Source: Halorubrum hochsteinianum
GTDB lineage: Archaea; Halobacteriota; Halobacteria; Halobacteriales; Haloferacaceae
Length of the DNA: 64,000 nt
Direction of reading: 5' to 3'
Assembly: GCF_023702125.1 (NCBI RefSeq)
Contig: NZ_CP098415.1
Span: 1,984,001 to 2,048,000, forward strand
The position numbers and the translations under genes were made by a program. The notes beneath the pieces were generated by a model. It saw only the letters and a program-made list of their open reading frames with translations, did not search any database and was not told the DNA's origin. This document shows, piece after piece, positions 8,339-17,042 of this stretch (position 1 is its first letter; each line of letters begins with the position of its first letter).

Positions 8339-8409
8339 TGGGACCGCTGAGAGTCGAACTCAGGTCATACGGACCCCATCCGCATAGGATACCACTACCC
8401 CACGGTCCC
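8339..8409 (-). tRNA. tRNA-Pro (anticodon GGG)
   Basis: The reverse complement folds as a tRNA: 7-base acceptor stem GGGACCG/CGGTCCC, anticodon stem with loop ATGGGGT (anticodon GGG, U33 present), and T arm with TTCGACT. The discriminator base is A and no CCA is encoded. A TATA-like TAATTAA lies about 30 bases upstream (8439-8445). The mobile element abuts its 3' end, the usual attachment position for tyrosine-recombinase elements, and the gene remains intact. Confidence 0.93.
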
Positions 8410-8438
8410 TGTCTGCGGTCGAAAACACGACCGACCGG

Positions 8439-8445
8439 TAATTAA
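8439..8445 (-). promoter_or_regulatory. TATA-like box for tRNA-Pro
   Basis: The palindromic TAATTAA is the only A/T-rich heptamer in the GC-rich space upstream of tRNA-Pro and lies about 30 bases before the mature 5' end, the normal distance for an archaeal TATA box. Confidence 0.45.
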
Positions 8446-8455
8446 GGACTTCGTT

Positions 8456-9676
8456 TCACTCGTCGTCGGTCTCCCTCGGGACCACGAGGTCGCCGTCGTC
8501 CCGCACCGCGAGGCTCCCGATGGGATCGCCCTCGTAGGCCGCCAGCCCCTCGGATCTACCGAGGACGTACCCGTGGCGGTCGGCCGTCACCTCGCCGCGC
8601 TCCTCGCCGGTGGCGGCAACCACGTCGGCCAGCGCGTCGCCCTCGTCGAACCGATCTCCCGCGGCGACGCGGTGGCGGACCAGTCCGGCGGCGTCGGTCG
8701 TCGGCCCGCGGTACCGGCGTACCGGGAAGTCGACCGGCGCGGGGTCGACGTGGTCGCTCGGCTCGCCGACCGCGGCCGGGGCGTCCTCGGACGCGAGCAG
8801 TCCGAGTTCGACCGCGACCGCGAAGATTCCGGCCACGCCAGCGTCGACGAGCCCGTCGTCGACGACGCTGTGCGCGCCGAGCTCGGCGGTGAACGCCGGG
8901 ATCCCCGCCTCGTTGAGGACCGCGCCCGCCGTCGACCGCTGGAGGTTCTCCTCGACGTACTCCGCGGCCGGGTACTCCCGCACGGTCGGGAACCCGAAGG
9001 CGTCGACGATCCGACCGAGTTCGTCCGAGAGCGCGGCCGCCTGGCCCTCGCTCCGGCGGTCGCCGTACAGCACGCGGTCGCGGATGGCGAACGGCTCGCT
9101 GCCGACGCCCGCGGTGTGACAGTCGATCAGCGCGTCGGCCGCGACGCCGTCGCCCGGGGCGTCTTCGGCGTCGACGCCCAAGCCGACCGACTCGTCGTCG
9201 ACCGGTTCGCCGGTGATGGCGGCGTAGAGCCGGGCGTCGATCCGCTCTTGAAGCTTCGGCGGGCGGGCCGACTCCGCGTCGGCGTCCGGGAAGTGGCGAT
9301 TCGGATCCTCGTCGGCGTAGTACGTCTCCCGCGCGTTCCGACGCAGCCCCGCCGGGGAGACGACGGGCACCGCGACGACCGCGCCGGCGAGATTGGCGAG
9401 GCGGTCGTCCTCGGCGAAGGCTGCCATCGCGTCCTGAACGACCGCGACGCCGGTGGCCTCGTCCCCGTGAACCCCGCCGGTGAGCCACAGCGTCGGCCCG
9501 TCGGCCGCTCCGTTCGCGATCGCGACCGGGAGCCGCTCGGACGCGCCGGTGGGCAGGTCCGCGACGGCCAACCAGCCCCTGTCGAACTCGCCCGGAGCGG
9601 CGCTCGCGGTGCCGAGCGCGCGTCGGTCGGTCCCGCCGGTGTCGGTGCTCGCGTCGTCGTGGCCGTCGGCGTCCAT
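8456..9676 (-). CDS. Succinylglutamate desuccinylase/aspartoacylase-family hydrolase
   Basis: A 406-aa zinc-dependent carboxypeptidase-like (M14/AstE-AspA) protein that would cleave an N-acyl amino acid or similar amide. The zinc ligands are visible: His70 and Glu73 in GGVHGDE, and His187 in DCHTAG; the substrate-carboxylate motif DPNRHFP starts near residue 124. The C-terminal 100 residues form a second beta-rich domain typical of the family. The first 25 residues look like a disordered acidic extension. A TATA box (9699-9706) is about 27 bases upstream, so the transcript is probably leaderless. The true substrate cannot be read from sequence. Confidence 0.85.
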   Translation of the reverse strand: MDADGHDDASTDTGGTDRRALGTASAAPGEFDRGWLAVADLPTGASERLPVAIANGAADGPTLWLTGGVHGDEATGVAVVQDAMAAFAEDDRLANLAGAVVAVPVVSPAGLRRNARETYYADEDPNRHFPDADAESARPPKLQERIDARLYAAITGEPVDDESVGLGVDAEDAPGDGVAADALIDCHTAGVGSEPFAIRDRVLYGDRRSEGQAAALSDELGRIVDAFGFPTVREYPAAEYVEENLQRSTAGAVLNEAGIPAFTAELGAHSVVDDGLVDAGVAGIFAVAVELGLLASEDAPAAVGEPSDHVDPAPVDFPVRRYRGPTTDAAGLVRHRVAAGDRFDEGDALADVVAATGEERGEVTADRHGYVLGRSEGLAAYEGDPIGSLAVRDDGDLVVPRETDDE

Positions 9677-9698
9677 ACGCGGGACGGCGAGCGGACGA

Positions 9699-9706
9699 TT
9701 ATAAAA
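9699..9706 (-). promoter_or_regulatory. TATA box embedded in the stop codon of cbf5
   Basis: On the minus strand TTTTATAA overlaps the TAA stop of the upstream pseudouridine synthase gene and sits about 25 bases before the aspartoacylase start, so the two genes are separately transcribed despite their closeness. Confidence 0.55.
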
Positions 9707-10742
9707 GGACGCGCTCTAGCGAGACGACCGCGCCCGACTCGGCGTCGGGGTCGCCGGCGACCCGGCCGAGACAGACCGCGACGCTGTCGGGCGTGAAGCA
9801 CGCGACGAGCGGCGGGTCGGCGTCGTCGCCGGGGGTCGCCTCGTCGTCTCCCGCCGGCGGGACGGCCGCGTCGTCGACATCGATCACGCCGGGGGCGTAC
9901 ACCGGCGCGCCGGTCGCGACGTTGCGCGCGGCCGACCGCGCGACCGTCACCGCGGGGAGGTGCGCGAGGGCGTCCTCTGCGGGGCGGACCACGTCGCGGA
10001 GGAGCGCGTCGTCGCCGTCCTCGGCCCACGCGAGCGCGTCCACGAGGTCCTGGAGCGTCCGCAGGTCGCGGTCGTCGAACGGGTCGGTAGCGGTCCGGCG
10101 GAGGTGGCCCATGTGCGCGCCGACGCCGGTCGCGAGGCCGAGGTCGTGACACAGCTTTCGGACGTACGTCCCCGACTCACACCGGACCCGGATGAGTGCC
10201 TTCCGGTCGGCGACCTCCAGCACGTCGAGGTCGTGGACCGTCCGCGTGCGGAGCCGGCGGCTCACGGCGCTCTTCCGCGGCGGCTTCTGGTAGATCTCGC
10301 TTTCAAACTCCGCGACCACCTCGCGGAAGTCGGCCGGGGGCGACCCGTGGAGTTCCAGCACCGCGACGTACTCCTTGGCCCCTTCGAGGAACACCTGCGC
10401 CATGCGCGTCGCGTCGCCGGTCAGCGTGGGCAGACAGCCGGTCACCTTCGGGTCGAGCGTGCCGGAGTGCGCGACGCCGCCGGTGGGGGGGCCCTCCGGA
10501 TCGAGCGCCGCGAGCGTCTCGTCGATCGCGTCCCGAATCCACGCCGACACCTGATGCGAGGAGGGTCCGGCGGGCTTGTCGAGGTTGACGACGCCGAATC
10601 GGAGCAGCTCCGGCACCGAGCGCTCGCCGGGCGGGGCTCTGAGCGGGTCGTCGCCGCTCGCGGAGCCGTCACCGCCGGCGGGGGCGTCGGCGGGGCCGTT
10701 GCCGGGAGCGTCGCGGCCGGTGTCGTCGGGTGTGCCTGTCAT
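9699..10742 (-). CDS. truB: RNA-guided pseudouridine synthase subunit Cbf5/TruB
   Basis: The catalytic subunit of the archaeal H/ACA ribonucleoprotein, converting uridine to pseudouridine in rRNA and also able to act on tRNA U55. It is 347 aa with a disordered acidic N-terminus of about 45 residues. The TruB core begins at FGVVNLDKPAGPSSHQ, with the catalytic Asp97 in HSGTLDPKVTG; the conserved YQKPPRKSAVSRR and RCESGTYVRKLCHDLG motifs follow, and a PUA domain occupies the C-terminus. It lies 18 bases after the cytidylate kinase gene, the usual archaeal pairing, and shares its promoter. Confidence 0.93.
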   Translation of the reverse strand: MTGTPDDTGRDAPGNGPADAPAGGDGSASGDDPLRAPPGERSVPELLRFGVVNLDKPAGPSSHQVSAWIRDAIDETLAALDPEGPPTGGVAHSGTLDPKVTGCLPTLTGDATRMAQVFLEGAKEYVAVLELHGSPPADFREVVAEFESEIYQKPPRKSAVSRRLRTRTVHDLDVLEVADRKALIRVRCESGTYVRKLCHDLGLATGVGAHMGHLRRTATDPFDDRDLRTLQDLVDALAWAEDGDDALLRDVVRPAEDALAHLPAVTVARSAARNVATGAPVYAPGVIDVDDAAVPPAGDDEATPGDDADPPLVACFTPDSVAVCLGRVAGDPDAESGAVVSLERVLL

Positions 10743-10760
10743 GGTCGGGGGAGCCGCCGC

Positions 10761-11339
10761 TCAGAAGTCGTACACGACGCCCTCGACGGGCGCTTTCCCC
10801 TCGTCGGTCGCGGAGTCGTACGCCTCCACCGTCGCGACGAGGACGTCGAGGAACGGTTCGGGGCCCCACCGGGCGGTGTTGTACGCGGCGTCGTAGATGG
10901 AGAGGTCCTCGATGTCGATGTTGTAGTACTCCTCGTAGCGCTTGCGCTCGGAGGCCTCCCGGCGCTCCGTCTCGGTTCGCGCGCGGTCGACCGGCTTCGA
11001 CTCGCGCTCGGCGATCCGCTCCGCGCGGACCGACAGCGGGGCGTCGAACCAGAACCGGAAGTCCGCGTGGTCGGCCGCGAGCCAGCCGGCGAGCCGCGAT
11101 TCGAGGACGACGTCGTCGCGCTCGACGGCGATCTCGCGGAGCCGGCGGTCGAGGTCGCGGTCGATCTGCGGATCCTCCTCGGCGAACTCGTTGAACTCGA
11201 CGGGCGTCATGTCGCGTTCGGCCGCCATCTCGCGGAAGATGTCGCCGCCCGAGACGTGCCCGAGGCCGAGCGCGTCGGCGAGCTGGACGGCGTTGGTGCT
11301 CTTCCCGCTCCCCGGCGGGCCGGAGACGGTGATCAACAT
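10761..11339 (-). CDS. cmk: Cytidylate kinase
   Basis: A 192-aa archaeal-type cytidylate kinase that phosphorylates CMP/dCMP with ATP. The P-loop GPPGSGKST starts at residue 7, followed by [13 protein letters not shown] (nucleotide-binding helix) and [12 protein letters not shown]. The length is typical of the short archaeal form. A TATA-like TTTTGAA is about 27 bases upstream (near 11362-11370), consistent with a leaderless cmk-cbf5 transcript. Confidence 0.93.
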   Translation of the reverse strand: MLITVSGPPGSGKSTNAVQLADALGLGHVSGGDIFREMAAERDMTPVEFNEFAEEDPQIDRDLDRRLREIAVERDDVVLESRLAGWLAADHADFRFWFDAPLSVRAERIAERESKPVDRARTETERREASERKRYEEYYNIDIEDLSIYDAAYNTARWGPEPFLDVLVATVEAYDSATDEGKAPVEGVVYDF

Positions 11340-11443
11340 AGCCTCACTCCGCGGGTGTCGTTCAAAACGGTTGTCGTTCGCCGTCGTGCGGGACCGACCG
11401 GCGGCGGCCGCCGGGGCGAGAGCGGTTCACGCCTCGCCGTCCC

Positions 11444-11854
11444 TCACGCCTCGTCGTCCGCGGTCGCGGCCGTCATCGACCAGACCGCGACGACCCCGAG
11501 GAGGAGCGCGGGGACGAGCGGGAGCGCGAGGTACGTCGCGAAGAACGTGAGACCGAACGCGCCGGCTGCGTACGGGTAAGCGTAGATGATCCCCGGGATC
11601 ACCAGCACGCAGGTGAACAGCACGGCGGTCAGCGCCCACCCCTTGCGGCCGAAGCCGTCGGCCGTCGGGTCGTCGGCCGACGGCGTCTCGTCCCGCGGGC
11701 CGTCGCCGCGGTCGGGCGCGTCGCCGTCGCGGACGCTGTGGGGCCCGGCGTCGTCCGTCCCGCCGTCGCCCTCGGTCTCGGGGACGTGAACGTAGCCGCC
11801 GTCGGTGGTGCCGTCGGGGGACTCGTCCGCATCGGCGTCGGTCTCAGAGCTCAC
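11444..11854 (-). CDS. Hypothetical two-helix membrane protein
   Basis: A 136-aa protein with an acidic, disordered first 75 residues and two membrane segments (about residues 79-97 and 103-125), then a short acidic tail. It begins with GTG inside the last codons of the upstream dehydrogenase gene (11-base overlap), so it is probably translated from that transcript. Its place next to cmk resembles where other archaea carry a membrane-insertion protein (DUF106), but the sequence is too short and unlike that family. Function unknown. Confidence 0.65.
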   Translation of the reverse strand: MSSETDADADESPDGTTDGGYVHVPETEGDGGTDDAGPHSVRDGDAPDRGDGPRDETPSADDPTADGFGRKGWALTAVLFTCVLVIPGIIYAYPYAAGAFGLTFFATYLALPLVPALLLGVVAVWSMTAATADDEA

Positions 11855-12884
11855 TGTCGGGCTTTACGACCACTTTGCCAAAGCCCTCACGGTTCTCGAT
11901 CATCTCGTGTGCGCGCGCGGCCTCGCTCATCGGGAGGACCTCGCGGACGCGGGGTTCGAAGGTGCCGTCCCAGACGAGTTCCAGGACGTCGTCGACCTCG
12001 CCGGGCGTCGCCATCGTTGAGCCGAGCACCGACAGCTGGTTCCAGAAGATGCGGTTGAGCCCGGCACCGGGGTTCCCGCCGGTCGTCGCGCCGCAGGTGA
12101 CGAGCCGGCCGCCCTTCGCCATCGACTTCAGCGAGTCCGGGTAGGTGGCCTCGCCGACGTGATCGACGACGACGTCGACGCCGCGTTTGCCGGTTAGCGC
12201 GCTGATCTCGTCGGCGAAGTCGTTCGCCTCGTAGTCGATCACGTGGTCCGCACCGCAGTCCTCGGCGTGCGAGAGCTTCTCCTCGGTGGAGGCGGTCGCG
12301 AACACCTCACACCCCGCGTGGTCGGCGATCTGGACGGCGGCGTGGCCGACGCCGCCGGAGGCACCGAGGACGAGCACCGTCTCGCCCGCCTCGATGTCGG
12401 CGCGCGTGTGGAGCATGCGCCACGCGGTCTGGAACACGAGCGACGCGGAGCCGGCCACCTCCCAGTCGACGCCGTCCGGGACCGGGACGAGGTTCGCCTC
12501 GGGGACGACGGCCTTCTCGGCGTGGACGCCGCGGACGTGTTCGCCGATGATGTGGAAGGAGACGCACAGCGACTCCTCGCCGTTGCGGCAGAACTCGCAG
12601 TTCCCGCAGGAGACGCCGGCGCTCACCGCGACGCGGTCGCCCGGCTCGAAGCGCGTCACGCCCTCGCCGACGGACTCGACGACACCAGCCGCGTCGCTGC
12701 CGGGGATGTGTGGCATCTCCAGGTCGATGCCGGGCATCCCGCGTCGCGTCCAGATGTCGAGGTGGTTCAGGGCACCGGCCTTGACCTCGATCACCACCTC
12801 GCCGCGGTCCGGTTCGGGGTCAGGGAACTCGCCGTACTCGATCACGTCGCGGTCGCCGTGGTCGCCGAACTGAACGGCCTTCAT
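11844..12884 (-). CDS. Zinc-binding dehydrogenase of the medium-chain family
   Basis: A 346-aa NAD(P)-dependent oxidoreductase of the alcohol dehydrogenase/quinone reductase superfamily. The GroES-like N-terminal domain carries the structural-zinc cysteines C93, C96, C99 and C107. The usual catalytic-zinc Cys-His pair is replaced by Asn40-His41 (GALNHLDIW), as in members that lack catalytic zinc, so a classical alcohol dehydrogenase role is doubtful. The Rossmann motif GASGGVG lies near residue 175. A TATA box (12908-12914) about 27 bases upstream implies a leaderless transcript, and five tandem repeats lie beyond it. Confidence 0.85.
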   Translation of the reverse strand: MKAVQFGDHGDRDVIEYGEFPDPEPDRGEVVIEVKAGALNHLDIWTRRGMPGIDLEMPHIPGSDAAGVVESVGEGVTRFEPGDRVAVSAGVSCGNCEFCRNGEESLCVSFHIIGEHVRGVHAEKAVVPEANLVPVPDGVDWEVAGSASLVFQTAWRMLHTRADIEAGETVLVLGASGGVGHAAVQIADHAGCEVFATASTEEKLSHAEDCGADHVIDYEANDFADEISALTGKRGVDVVVDHVGEATYPDSLKSMAKGGRLVTCGATTGGNPGAGLNRIFWNQLSVLGSTMATPGEVDDVLELVWDGTFEPRVREVLPMSEAARAHEMIENREGFGKVVVKPDSEL

Positions 12885-12907
12885 GATCGGTCCCTCCCGC
12901 GGGACCC

Positions 12908-12914
12908 ACTAAAC
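12908..12914 (-). promoter_or_regulatory. TATA box of the dehydrogenase gene
   Basis: GTTTAGT on the minus strand lies 24-30 bases before the dehydrogenase ATG, with only seven bases separating it from the tandem repeats at 12922-13035. Confidence 0.5.
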
Positions 12915-12921
12915 AGTACGC

Positions 12922-13035
12922 CTCACGGAACCCGATGCGACGCTCACGGAACCCGATGCGACGTTCACGGAACCCGACGATGCGACGTTCATGGAACCTG
13001 ATGATGCGACGTTCACGGAACCCGACGATGTGACG
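12922..13035. repeat. Five tandem 21/24-base repeats upstream of the dehydrogenase promoter
   Basis: Five consecutive copies of a unit whose core reads TTCACGGAACCCGACGATGC followed by GACG: 12922-12942, 12943-12963 (21 bases), 12964-12987, 12988-13011, 13012-13035 (24 bases). Copies differ by a three-base deletion and single substitutions. They fill the gap between the dehydrogenase TATA box and the ribosomal operon. A small peptide could be read across them on either strand, but neither reading continues into a plausible protein, so a regulatory or replication-slippage origin is more likely. Confidence 0.75.
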
Positions 13036-13140
13036 CTTGCGGGACCGCGCGGGACCGACCTGACGGGGGCAGTCCGCCGCCGTGAGGGTGTCGACGACGA
13101 CCGTGGGAACCCCCCACAGCGACCCGACCGATTCGTGATG

Positions 13141-13148
13141 TTTAAGTA
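13141..13148 (+). promoter_or_regulatory. Promoter of the tRNA-Ser/ribosomal-protein operon
   Basis: TTTAAGTA is a strong haloarchaeal TATA-like box and the only one between the tandem repeats and tRNA-Ser. A start about 27 bases downstream would leave a leader of roughly 55 bases with a GC hairpin (13181-13197) before the tRNA. Confidence 0.55.
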
Positions 13149-13226
13149 CCGAAAGCGGGAGATAACGAACGCACGAACTGTAGGGGCGTCGGGCCCCGAG
13201 TCCGCAAGGGCGATGATACAACGCGG

Positions 13227-13312
13227 GTTGCGGTAGCCAAGCCTGGCCCAAGGCGCAGGGTTGCTAACTCTGTGGCGTCACTGCCTCCGGGGTTCGAATC
13301 CCCGCCGCAACG
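13227..13312 (+). tRNA. tRNA-Ser (anticodon GCT)
   Basis: Acceptor stem GTTGCGG/CCGCAAC, anticodon stem CAGGG/CTCTG with loop TTGCTAA (anticodon GCT), a long variable arm as expected for serine, and a T arm with TTCGAAT. The discriminator is G, the serine identity base. It heads the ribosomal-protein operon, a conserved archaeal arrangement, and lies 56 bases before the S13 start. Confidence 0.95.
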
Positions 13313-13368
13313 CTCGAACGGACGAGTACCGCCGGATTCGCGCCGGTAGGACTCACCACAACCAACAC

Positions 13369-13890
13369 ATGAGCACGGAAGAATCACAGGACGACTCACC
13401 GGAGGAGGAGGAAGACCTCCAGTACTTCGTTCGGATCGGGGGCGCGGACCTCGACGGGACGAAGACGGTCGAGCGAAGCCTGTCCGAACTCGACGGCATC
13501 GGCACGCGCACGGCGCGGCTGGTCGCCGAGAAGGCCGACGTGGACCGAAGCGCCACGTTCGGGCTCCTCGACGAGGAGGACATCGACGCGGTGGTCGACA
13601 TCGCCGAGAACCTCGAAGACCACGTCCCGTCGTGGATGACGAACAGACAGAACGACTTCTTCACCGGAGAGACGACGCACCTCGTCGGCACCGACGTCGA
13701 CGAGAAGCGCCGCCACGACATCAACCGGATGAAGATCATCGAATCGTACAAGGGCGTGCGTCACAAGCGCGGACAGAAGGTCCGCGGCCAGCGCACCAAG
13801 TCCACGGGTCGCTCGGAGGGGACCATCGGGGTCAACGTCGAGGAGATCCGCGAGGAGATGGCCGACGACGAAGGCGGTGACGACGAATGA
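13369..13890 (+). CDS. rps13: 30S ribosomal protein S13
   Basis: A 173-aa archaeal S13 of the small-subunit head, contacting the P-site tRNA region. The ATG at 13369 gives the usual haloarchaeal acidic N-terminus (MSTEESQDD); the longer open frame runs back through tRNA-Ser and is not coding. The core starts at [12 protein letters not shown], and the basic [18 protein letters not shown] segment that contacts rRNA lies near residue 130. The stop overlaps the S4 start (ATGA). Confidence 0.95.
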   Translation: MSTEESQDDSPEEEEDLQYFVRIGGADLDGTKTVERSLSELDGIGTRTARLVAEKADVDRSATFGLLDEEDIDAVVDIAENLEDHVPSWMTNRQNDFFTGETTHLVGTDVDEKRRHDINRMKIIESYKGVRHKRGQKVRGQRTKSTGRSEGTIGVNVEEIREEMADDEGGDDE

Positions 13891-14414
13891 GCACCGGGAA
13901 AAACACCAAGGGCTACGAGACGCCGAACCACCCGTACCAGGGCGAGCGCATCGCCGAGGAGTCCGACCTCCTCTCGCGGTACGGTCTGAAGAACAAAGAG
14001 GAGTTCTGGCGCGCCCAGTCCGAACTGCGCAACATGCGCCGGGAGGCCCGACGGCTCCTCGGCGAGGCGCAGGGCGACGTCGACGCCGCCCAAGACGCCG
14101 GCGCGGAGTTCGTCGCACGGCTCCGCCGCATCGGCATCCTCGGCGACAACGACGACATCTCGACGGTCCTGTCGCTCGACGTGACCGACCTGCTGGAGCG
14201 TCGTCTCCAGACGGTCGTCTACCGGCAGGGATTCGCCTCCTCGACCCAGCAGGCCCGCCAGTTCATCGTCCACGGCCACATCACCGTCAACGGCGCTCGC
14301 GTCACGCGCCCGTCGGTGAAGGTGGACGTCGACGACGAAGGTGCCATCGCCTTCGACGAGAACAGTCCGCTCGCGGACGATCTCCACCCCGAGCGCGCGG
14401 AGTCACAGGAGTAA
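13887..14414 (+). CDS. rps4: 30S ribosomal protein S4
   Basis: A 175-aa primary 16S rRNA-binding protein of the small subunit. It begins [17 protein letters not shown], as in other archaeal S4 proteins, followed by the helical domain and an S4 RNA-binding domain ([15 protein letters not shown], then [14 protein letters not shown]) in the C-terminal third. It is coupled to S13 by ATGA and lies five bases before S11. Confidence 0.95.
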   Translation: MSTGKNTKGYETPNHPYQGERIAEESDLLSRYGLKNKEEFWRAQSELRNMRREARRLLGEAQGDVDAAQDAGAEFVARLRRIGILGDNDDISTVLSLDVTDLLERRLQTVVYRQGFASSTQQARQFIVHGHITVNGARVTRPSVKVDVDDEGAIAFDENSPLADDLHPERAESQE

Positions 14415-14418
14415 CACC

Positions 14419-14811
14419 ATGAGTGAATCCGAAGACGGAGGAAAGTGGGGCATCGCCCACGTGTACGCGTCGTTCAACAACACGCTCATCACGGTCACCG
14501 ACGAGACGGGTGCCGAGACGATCGCCAAGTCGTCCGGCGGCACCGTGGTGAAGCAGAACCGCGACGAGGCGTCGCCGTACGCCGCCATGCAGATGGCGGA
14601 GGTCGTCGCCGAGCGCGTCAAGGACGCCGGTCTGGAGGGCGTACACGTTCGCGTGCGCGGCCCCGGCGGCAACCTCAACAAGTCCACCGGTCCCGGTGCG
14701 CAGGCGACGATCCGCGCGCTCTCGCGTGCGGGCGTCGAGATCGGACGGATCGAGGACGTCACGCCCATCCCGCACGACGGGACGAAGGCACCGAAGAACA
14801 AGCGAGTCTGA
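14419..14811 (+). CDS. rps11: 30S ribosomal protein S11
   Basis: A 130-aa small-subunit platform protein. The start at 14419 ([19 protein letters not shown]) follows the S4 stop by five bases; a longer frame overlapping S4 is rejected. The conserved [12 protein letters not shown] and [21 protein letters not shown] segments and the basic C-terminal tail near GTKAPKNKR are present. Confidence 0.95.
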   Translation: MSESEDGGKWGIAHVYASFNNTLITVTDETGAETIAKSSGGTVVKQNRDEASPYAAMQMAEVVAERVKDAGLEGVHVRVRGPGGNLNKSTGPGAQATIRALSRAGVEIGRIEDVTPIPHDGTKAPKNKRV

Positions 14812-14812
14812 C

Positions 14813-15565
14813 ATGACCGAAGACGAATTCGACGTCCAGTACGTCGAACGGGACGAACGCAGCGCGCGGGTGCTCATCCGCGGGCTCACGCCGGCGCTCG
14901 CCAACGGCATCCGCCGGGCGATGATCGCCGATGTCCCGACGTTCTCGATCGACACCGTCCGGTTCGTCGAGAACTCCTCGGTCATGTTCGACGAGATGAT
15001 CGGCCTGCGTCTGGGGCTCATCCCCCTGACGACGCCGCTCGACGACTTCGAGGTCGGCGACGAGGTCACACTCGCGCTCGACGTCGAGGGCCCGGCGACG
15101 GCGTACTCCGGCGACATCGAAAGCAGCGACCCGCTCGTCGAGGTCGCCGACGAGAACGTCCCGATCATCGAGCTGAAGGAGGGACAGCGGTTGGAGTTCG
15201 AGGCCGACGCGGTCCTCGACACCGGCAAGGAGCACGCCAAACACCAGGGCGGCGTCTCCGTCGGTTACCGCCACCTCCAGCGCGTCACGGTCGAGGGCGA
15301 CCGCGGCGAGTTCGACGACGACGAGCCGAACATCCTCCGCGGCGTCATCGAGACGCCGGACGGGGAGATCGAGCTCACGGACGAGTTCGACAACGACCTC
15401 TCGGAACGGTTCCCCGGGAAGGAGGTCGCGGTCGAGGACGTGCCGGGCGCGTTCGTCTTCCACATCGAGACGGACGGCTCGTTCGACGTCGAGGAACTGC
15501 TGCTCCGCGCGATCGACTCCATCGAGGAGCGCGCGGACGAACTACAGACGAAAGTCGCGGTATAA
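14813..15565 (+). CDS. rpoD: DNA-directed RNA polymerase subunit D (Rpo3)
   Basis: A 250-aa assembly-platform subunit, homologous to eukaryotic Rpb3 and bacterial alpha. The dimerisation domain is seen at [17 protein letters not shown] and again at the C-terminus ([17 protein letters not shown]). The protein contains no cysteine, so the [4Fe-4S] cluster found in domain 3 of some archaeal D subunits is absent. It follows S11 by one base. Confidence 0.94.
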   Translation: MTEDEFDVQYVERDERSARVLIRGLTPALANGIRRAMIADVPTFSIDTVRFVENSSVMFDEMIGLRLGLIPLTTPLDDFEVGDEVTLALDVEGPATAYSGDIESSDPLVEVADENVPIIELKEGQRLEFEADAVLDTGKEHAKHQGGVSVGYRHLQRVTVEGDRGEFDDDEPNILRGVIETPDGEIELTDEFDNDLSERFPGKEVAVEDVPGAFVFHIETDGSFDVEELLLRAIDSIEERADELQTKVAV

Positions 15566-15714
15566 GGAAATGACGGCCCTTCGAACCAACCCCCTGACCG
15601 TCGCCCCCGTCGACAGCCGCGGTGCCGCCTCGATGGCCGAGGCGGCCGCCGCGGGGTCGGCGGACGGCGGGACCGAAAGTGGTTTGAAGGGAGCCGGAAT
15701 ACGAAGGAGTGCAC
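15566..15714 (+). other. Spacer between rpoD and tRNA-Leu
   Basis: About 150 bases separate the RNA polymerase subunit gene from tRNA-Leu. A frame opens at 15570 but runs straight through the tRNA, so it is not regarded as a gene. A GGTTTGAA box about 35 bases upstream of the tRNA is a weak promoter candidate. Confidence 0.4.
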
Positions 15715-15799
15715 GCAGGGATAGCCAAGTCAGGCCAACGGCGCAGCGTTCAGGGCGCTGTCCTGTAGAGGTCCGCAGGTTCAAATCCTGCTCCCTGCA
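15715..15799 (+). tRNA. tRNA-Leu (anticodon CAG)
   Basis: Acceptor stem GCAGGGA/TCCCTGC, anticodon stem CAGCG/CGCTG with loop TTCAGGG (anticodon CAG, decoding CUG), a long variable arm, T arm with TTCAAAT, and discriminator A, the leucine identity base. It interrupts the operon between rpoD and L18e, an arrangement shared by many archaea. Confidence 0.95.
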
Positions 15800-15838
15800 C
15801 TCCGTTTTCCACGAACTCTCCGTTCAGGAGGGACAGCT

Positions 15839-16192
15839 ATGAGTAGCAAGACGAACCCGAAACTACAGAACCTCATCGCCGATCTGAAGTCGGTCTCGCG
15901 AGATTCCGGTGCCAACGTGTGGCAGGATGTCGCCGACCGATTAGAGAAGCCACGGCGCACGCACGCTGAGGTCAACCTGGGCCGCATCGAACGGTACGCT
16001 CAGGAAGACGAGACGGTCGTCGTCCCCGGCAAGGTGCTGGGCAGCGGTGTGCTCGAAACGAACGTCACCGTCGCCGCCGTCGACTTCTCCGGGACCGCCC
16101 GGACGAAGATCGATCAGGCCGGCGAAGCGGTGACGCTTGAACAGTACGTCGAACAGAACCCCGAAGGAAGCAACGTGAGGATCATCCGATGA
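15839..16192 (+). CDS. rpl18e: 50S ribosomal protein L18e
   Basis: A 117-aa large-subunit protein related to bacterial L15. It begins [19 protein letters not shown]; the central [14 protein letters not shown] and the C-terminal EGSNVRIIR ending are family hallmarks. Its stop overlaps the L13 start by ATGA, and it lies 39 bases after tRNA-Leu. Confidence 0.95.
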   Translation: MSSKTNPKLQNLIADLKSVSRDSGANVWQDVADRLEKPRRTHAEVNLGRIERYAQEDETVVVPGKVLGSGVLETNVTVAAVDFSGTARTKIDQAGEAVTLEQYVEQNPEGSNVRIIR

Positions 16193-16638
16193 GTCTCGCG
16201 AAGATAGACGCGGACGTCGTCGTCGACGCCCGCGACTGTATCCTCGGTCGCGTCTCCTCGGAGGTCGCCCAGCGCGCCCTCGCCGGGGAGACCGTCGCCG
16301 TCGTCAACGCCGAGCGCGCCGTCATCACCGGCAACGAGGAGGCGACGATGGAGACATACAACAAGCGCGCGGAGCTCGGCTCGGACAGCGGGCCGTACTA
16401 CCCCAAGCGCCCCGACCGGATCTTCAAGCGCGCCATCCGCGGCATGCTGCCGTACAAGTCCGAGGACGGCCGCGAGGCCTTCTCGAACGTGCGCGTGTAC
16501 GTCGGGAACCCCTACGAGCGCGACGAGGACGTCGAGAGCGTCGTCCTCGACGGCACCTCGCTCGACCGCCTCTCGAACATCAAATTCACGACGCTCGGAT
16601 CGATCTCCGAGTCTCTGGGAGCCAACGTCACATGGTAA
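16189..16638 (+). CDS. rpl13: 50S ribosomal protein L13
   Basis: A 149-aa large-subunit assembly protein. It has the archaeal L13 pattern, with [19 protein letters not shown] near the N-terminus, [12 protein letters not shown], and the [14 protein letters not shown] segment. It is overlapped by seven bases by the S9 gene, giving strong translational coupling. Confidence 0.95.
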   Translation: MSLAKIDADVVVDARDCILGRVSSEVAQRALAGETVAVVNAERAVITGNEEATMETYNKRAELGSDSGPYYPKRPDRIFKRAIRGMLPYKSEDGREAFSNVRVYVGNPYERDEDVESVVLDGTSLDRLSNIKFTTLGSISESLGANVTW

Positions 16639-17030
16639 CGAACACCTCAGGCAAGAAGAAGACGGCCGTCGCCCGCGCCACCGTGCGCGAGGGCGAGGGT
16701 CGCGTTCGCATCAACTCCCAGCCAGTCGAGCTGGTCGAACCGGAGCAGGCGCGGCTCAAGATGCTGGAGCCGTTCCGCATCGCCGGCGAGGACCTCCGCG
16801 ACGGCGTCGACATCGACATCGACGTCGAGGGCGGCGGGTTCAGTGGCCAGGCCGACGCGGCGCGGACCGCCATCGCGCGCGGTCTCGTCCAGCACCTCGG
16901 CGACGCCGAGCTGCGGGACGCGTACATGAGCTTCGACCGCACCCTGCTGGTCAACGACGTGCGCCAGTCCGAACCCAAGAAGTGGGGCGGACCCGGCGCG
17001 CGCGCTCGCTACCAGAAGTCCTACCGCTGA
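16632..17030 (+). CDS. rps9: 30S ribosomal protein S9
   Basis: A 132-aa small-subunit protein whose C-terminal tail reaches the P-site tRNA anticodon. It has the [17 protein letters not shown]-terminus and ends with the basic [14 protein letters not shown] tail, in which the terminal Lys-Ser-Tyr-Arg is characteristic. Confidence 0.95.
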   Translation: MVTNTSGKKKTAVARATVREGEGRVRINSQPVELVEPEQARLKMLEPFRIAGEDLRDGVDIDIDVEGGGFSGQADAARTAIARGLVQHLGDAELRDAYMSFDRTLLVNDVRQSEPKKWGGPGARARYQKSYR

Positions 17031-17042
17031 GGTGATCCAGTC

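Noticed and set aside
12820-13251. A minus-strand reading frame with an Arg-rich repeat (RERRI type)
   Set aside because: It crosses tRNA-Ser antisense and the tandem repeats; the composition is unlike haloarchaeal proteins.
15570-15842. A 90-aa frame between rpoD and L18e
   Set aside because: It runs through tRNA-Leu, so it is a GC-driven shadow.
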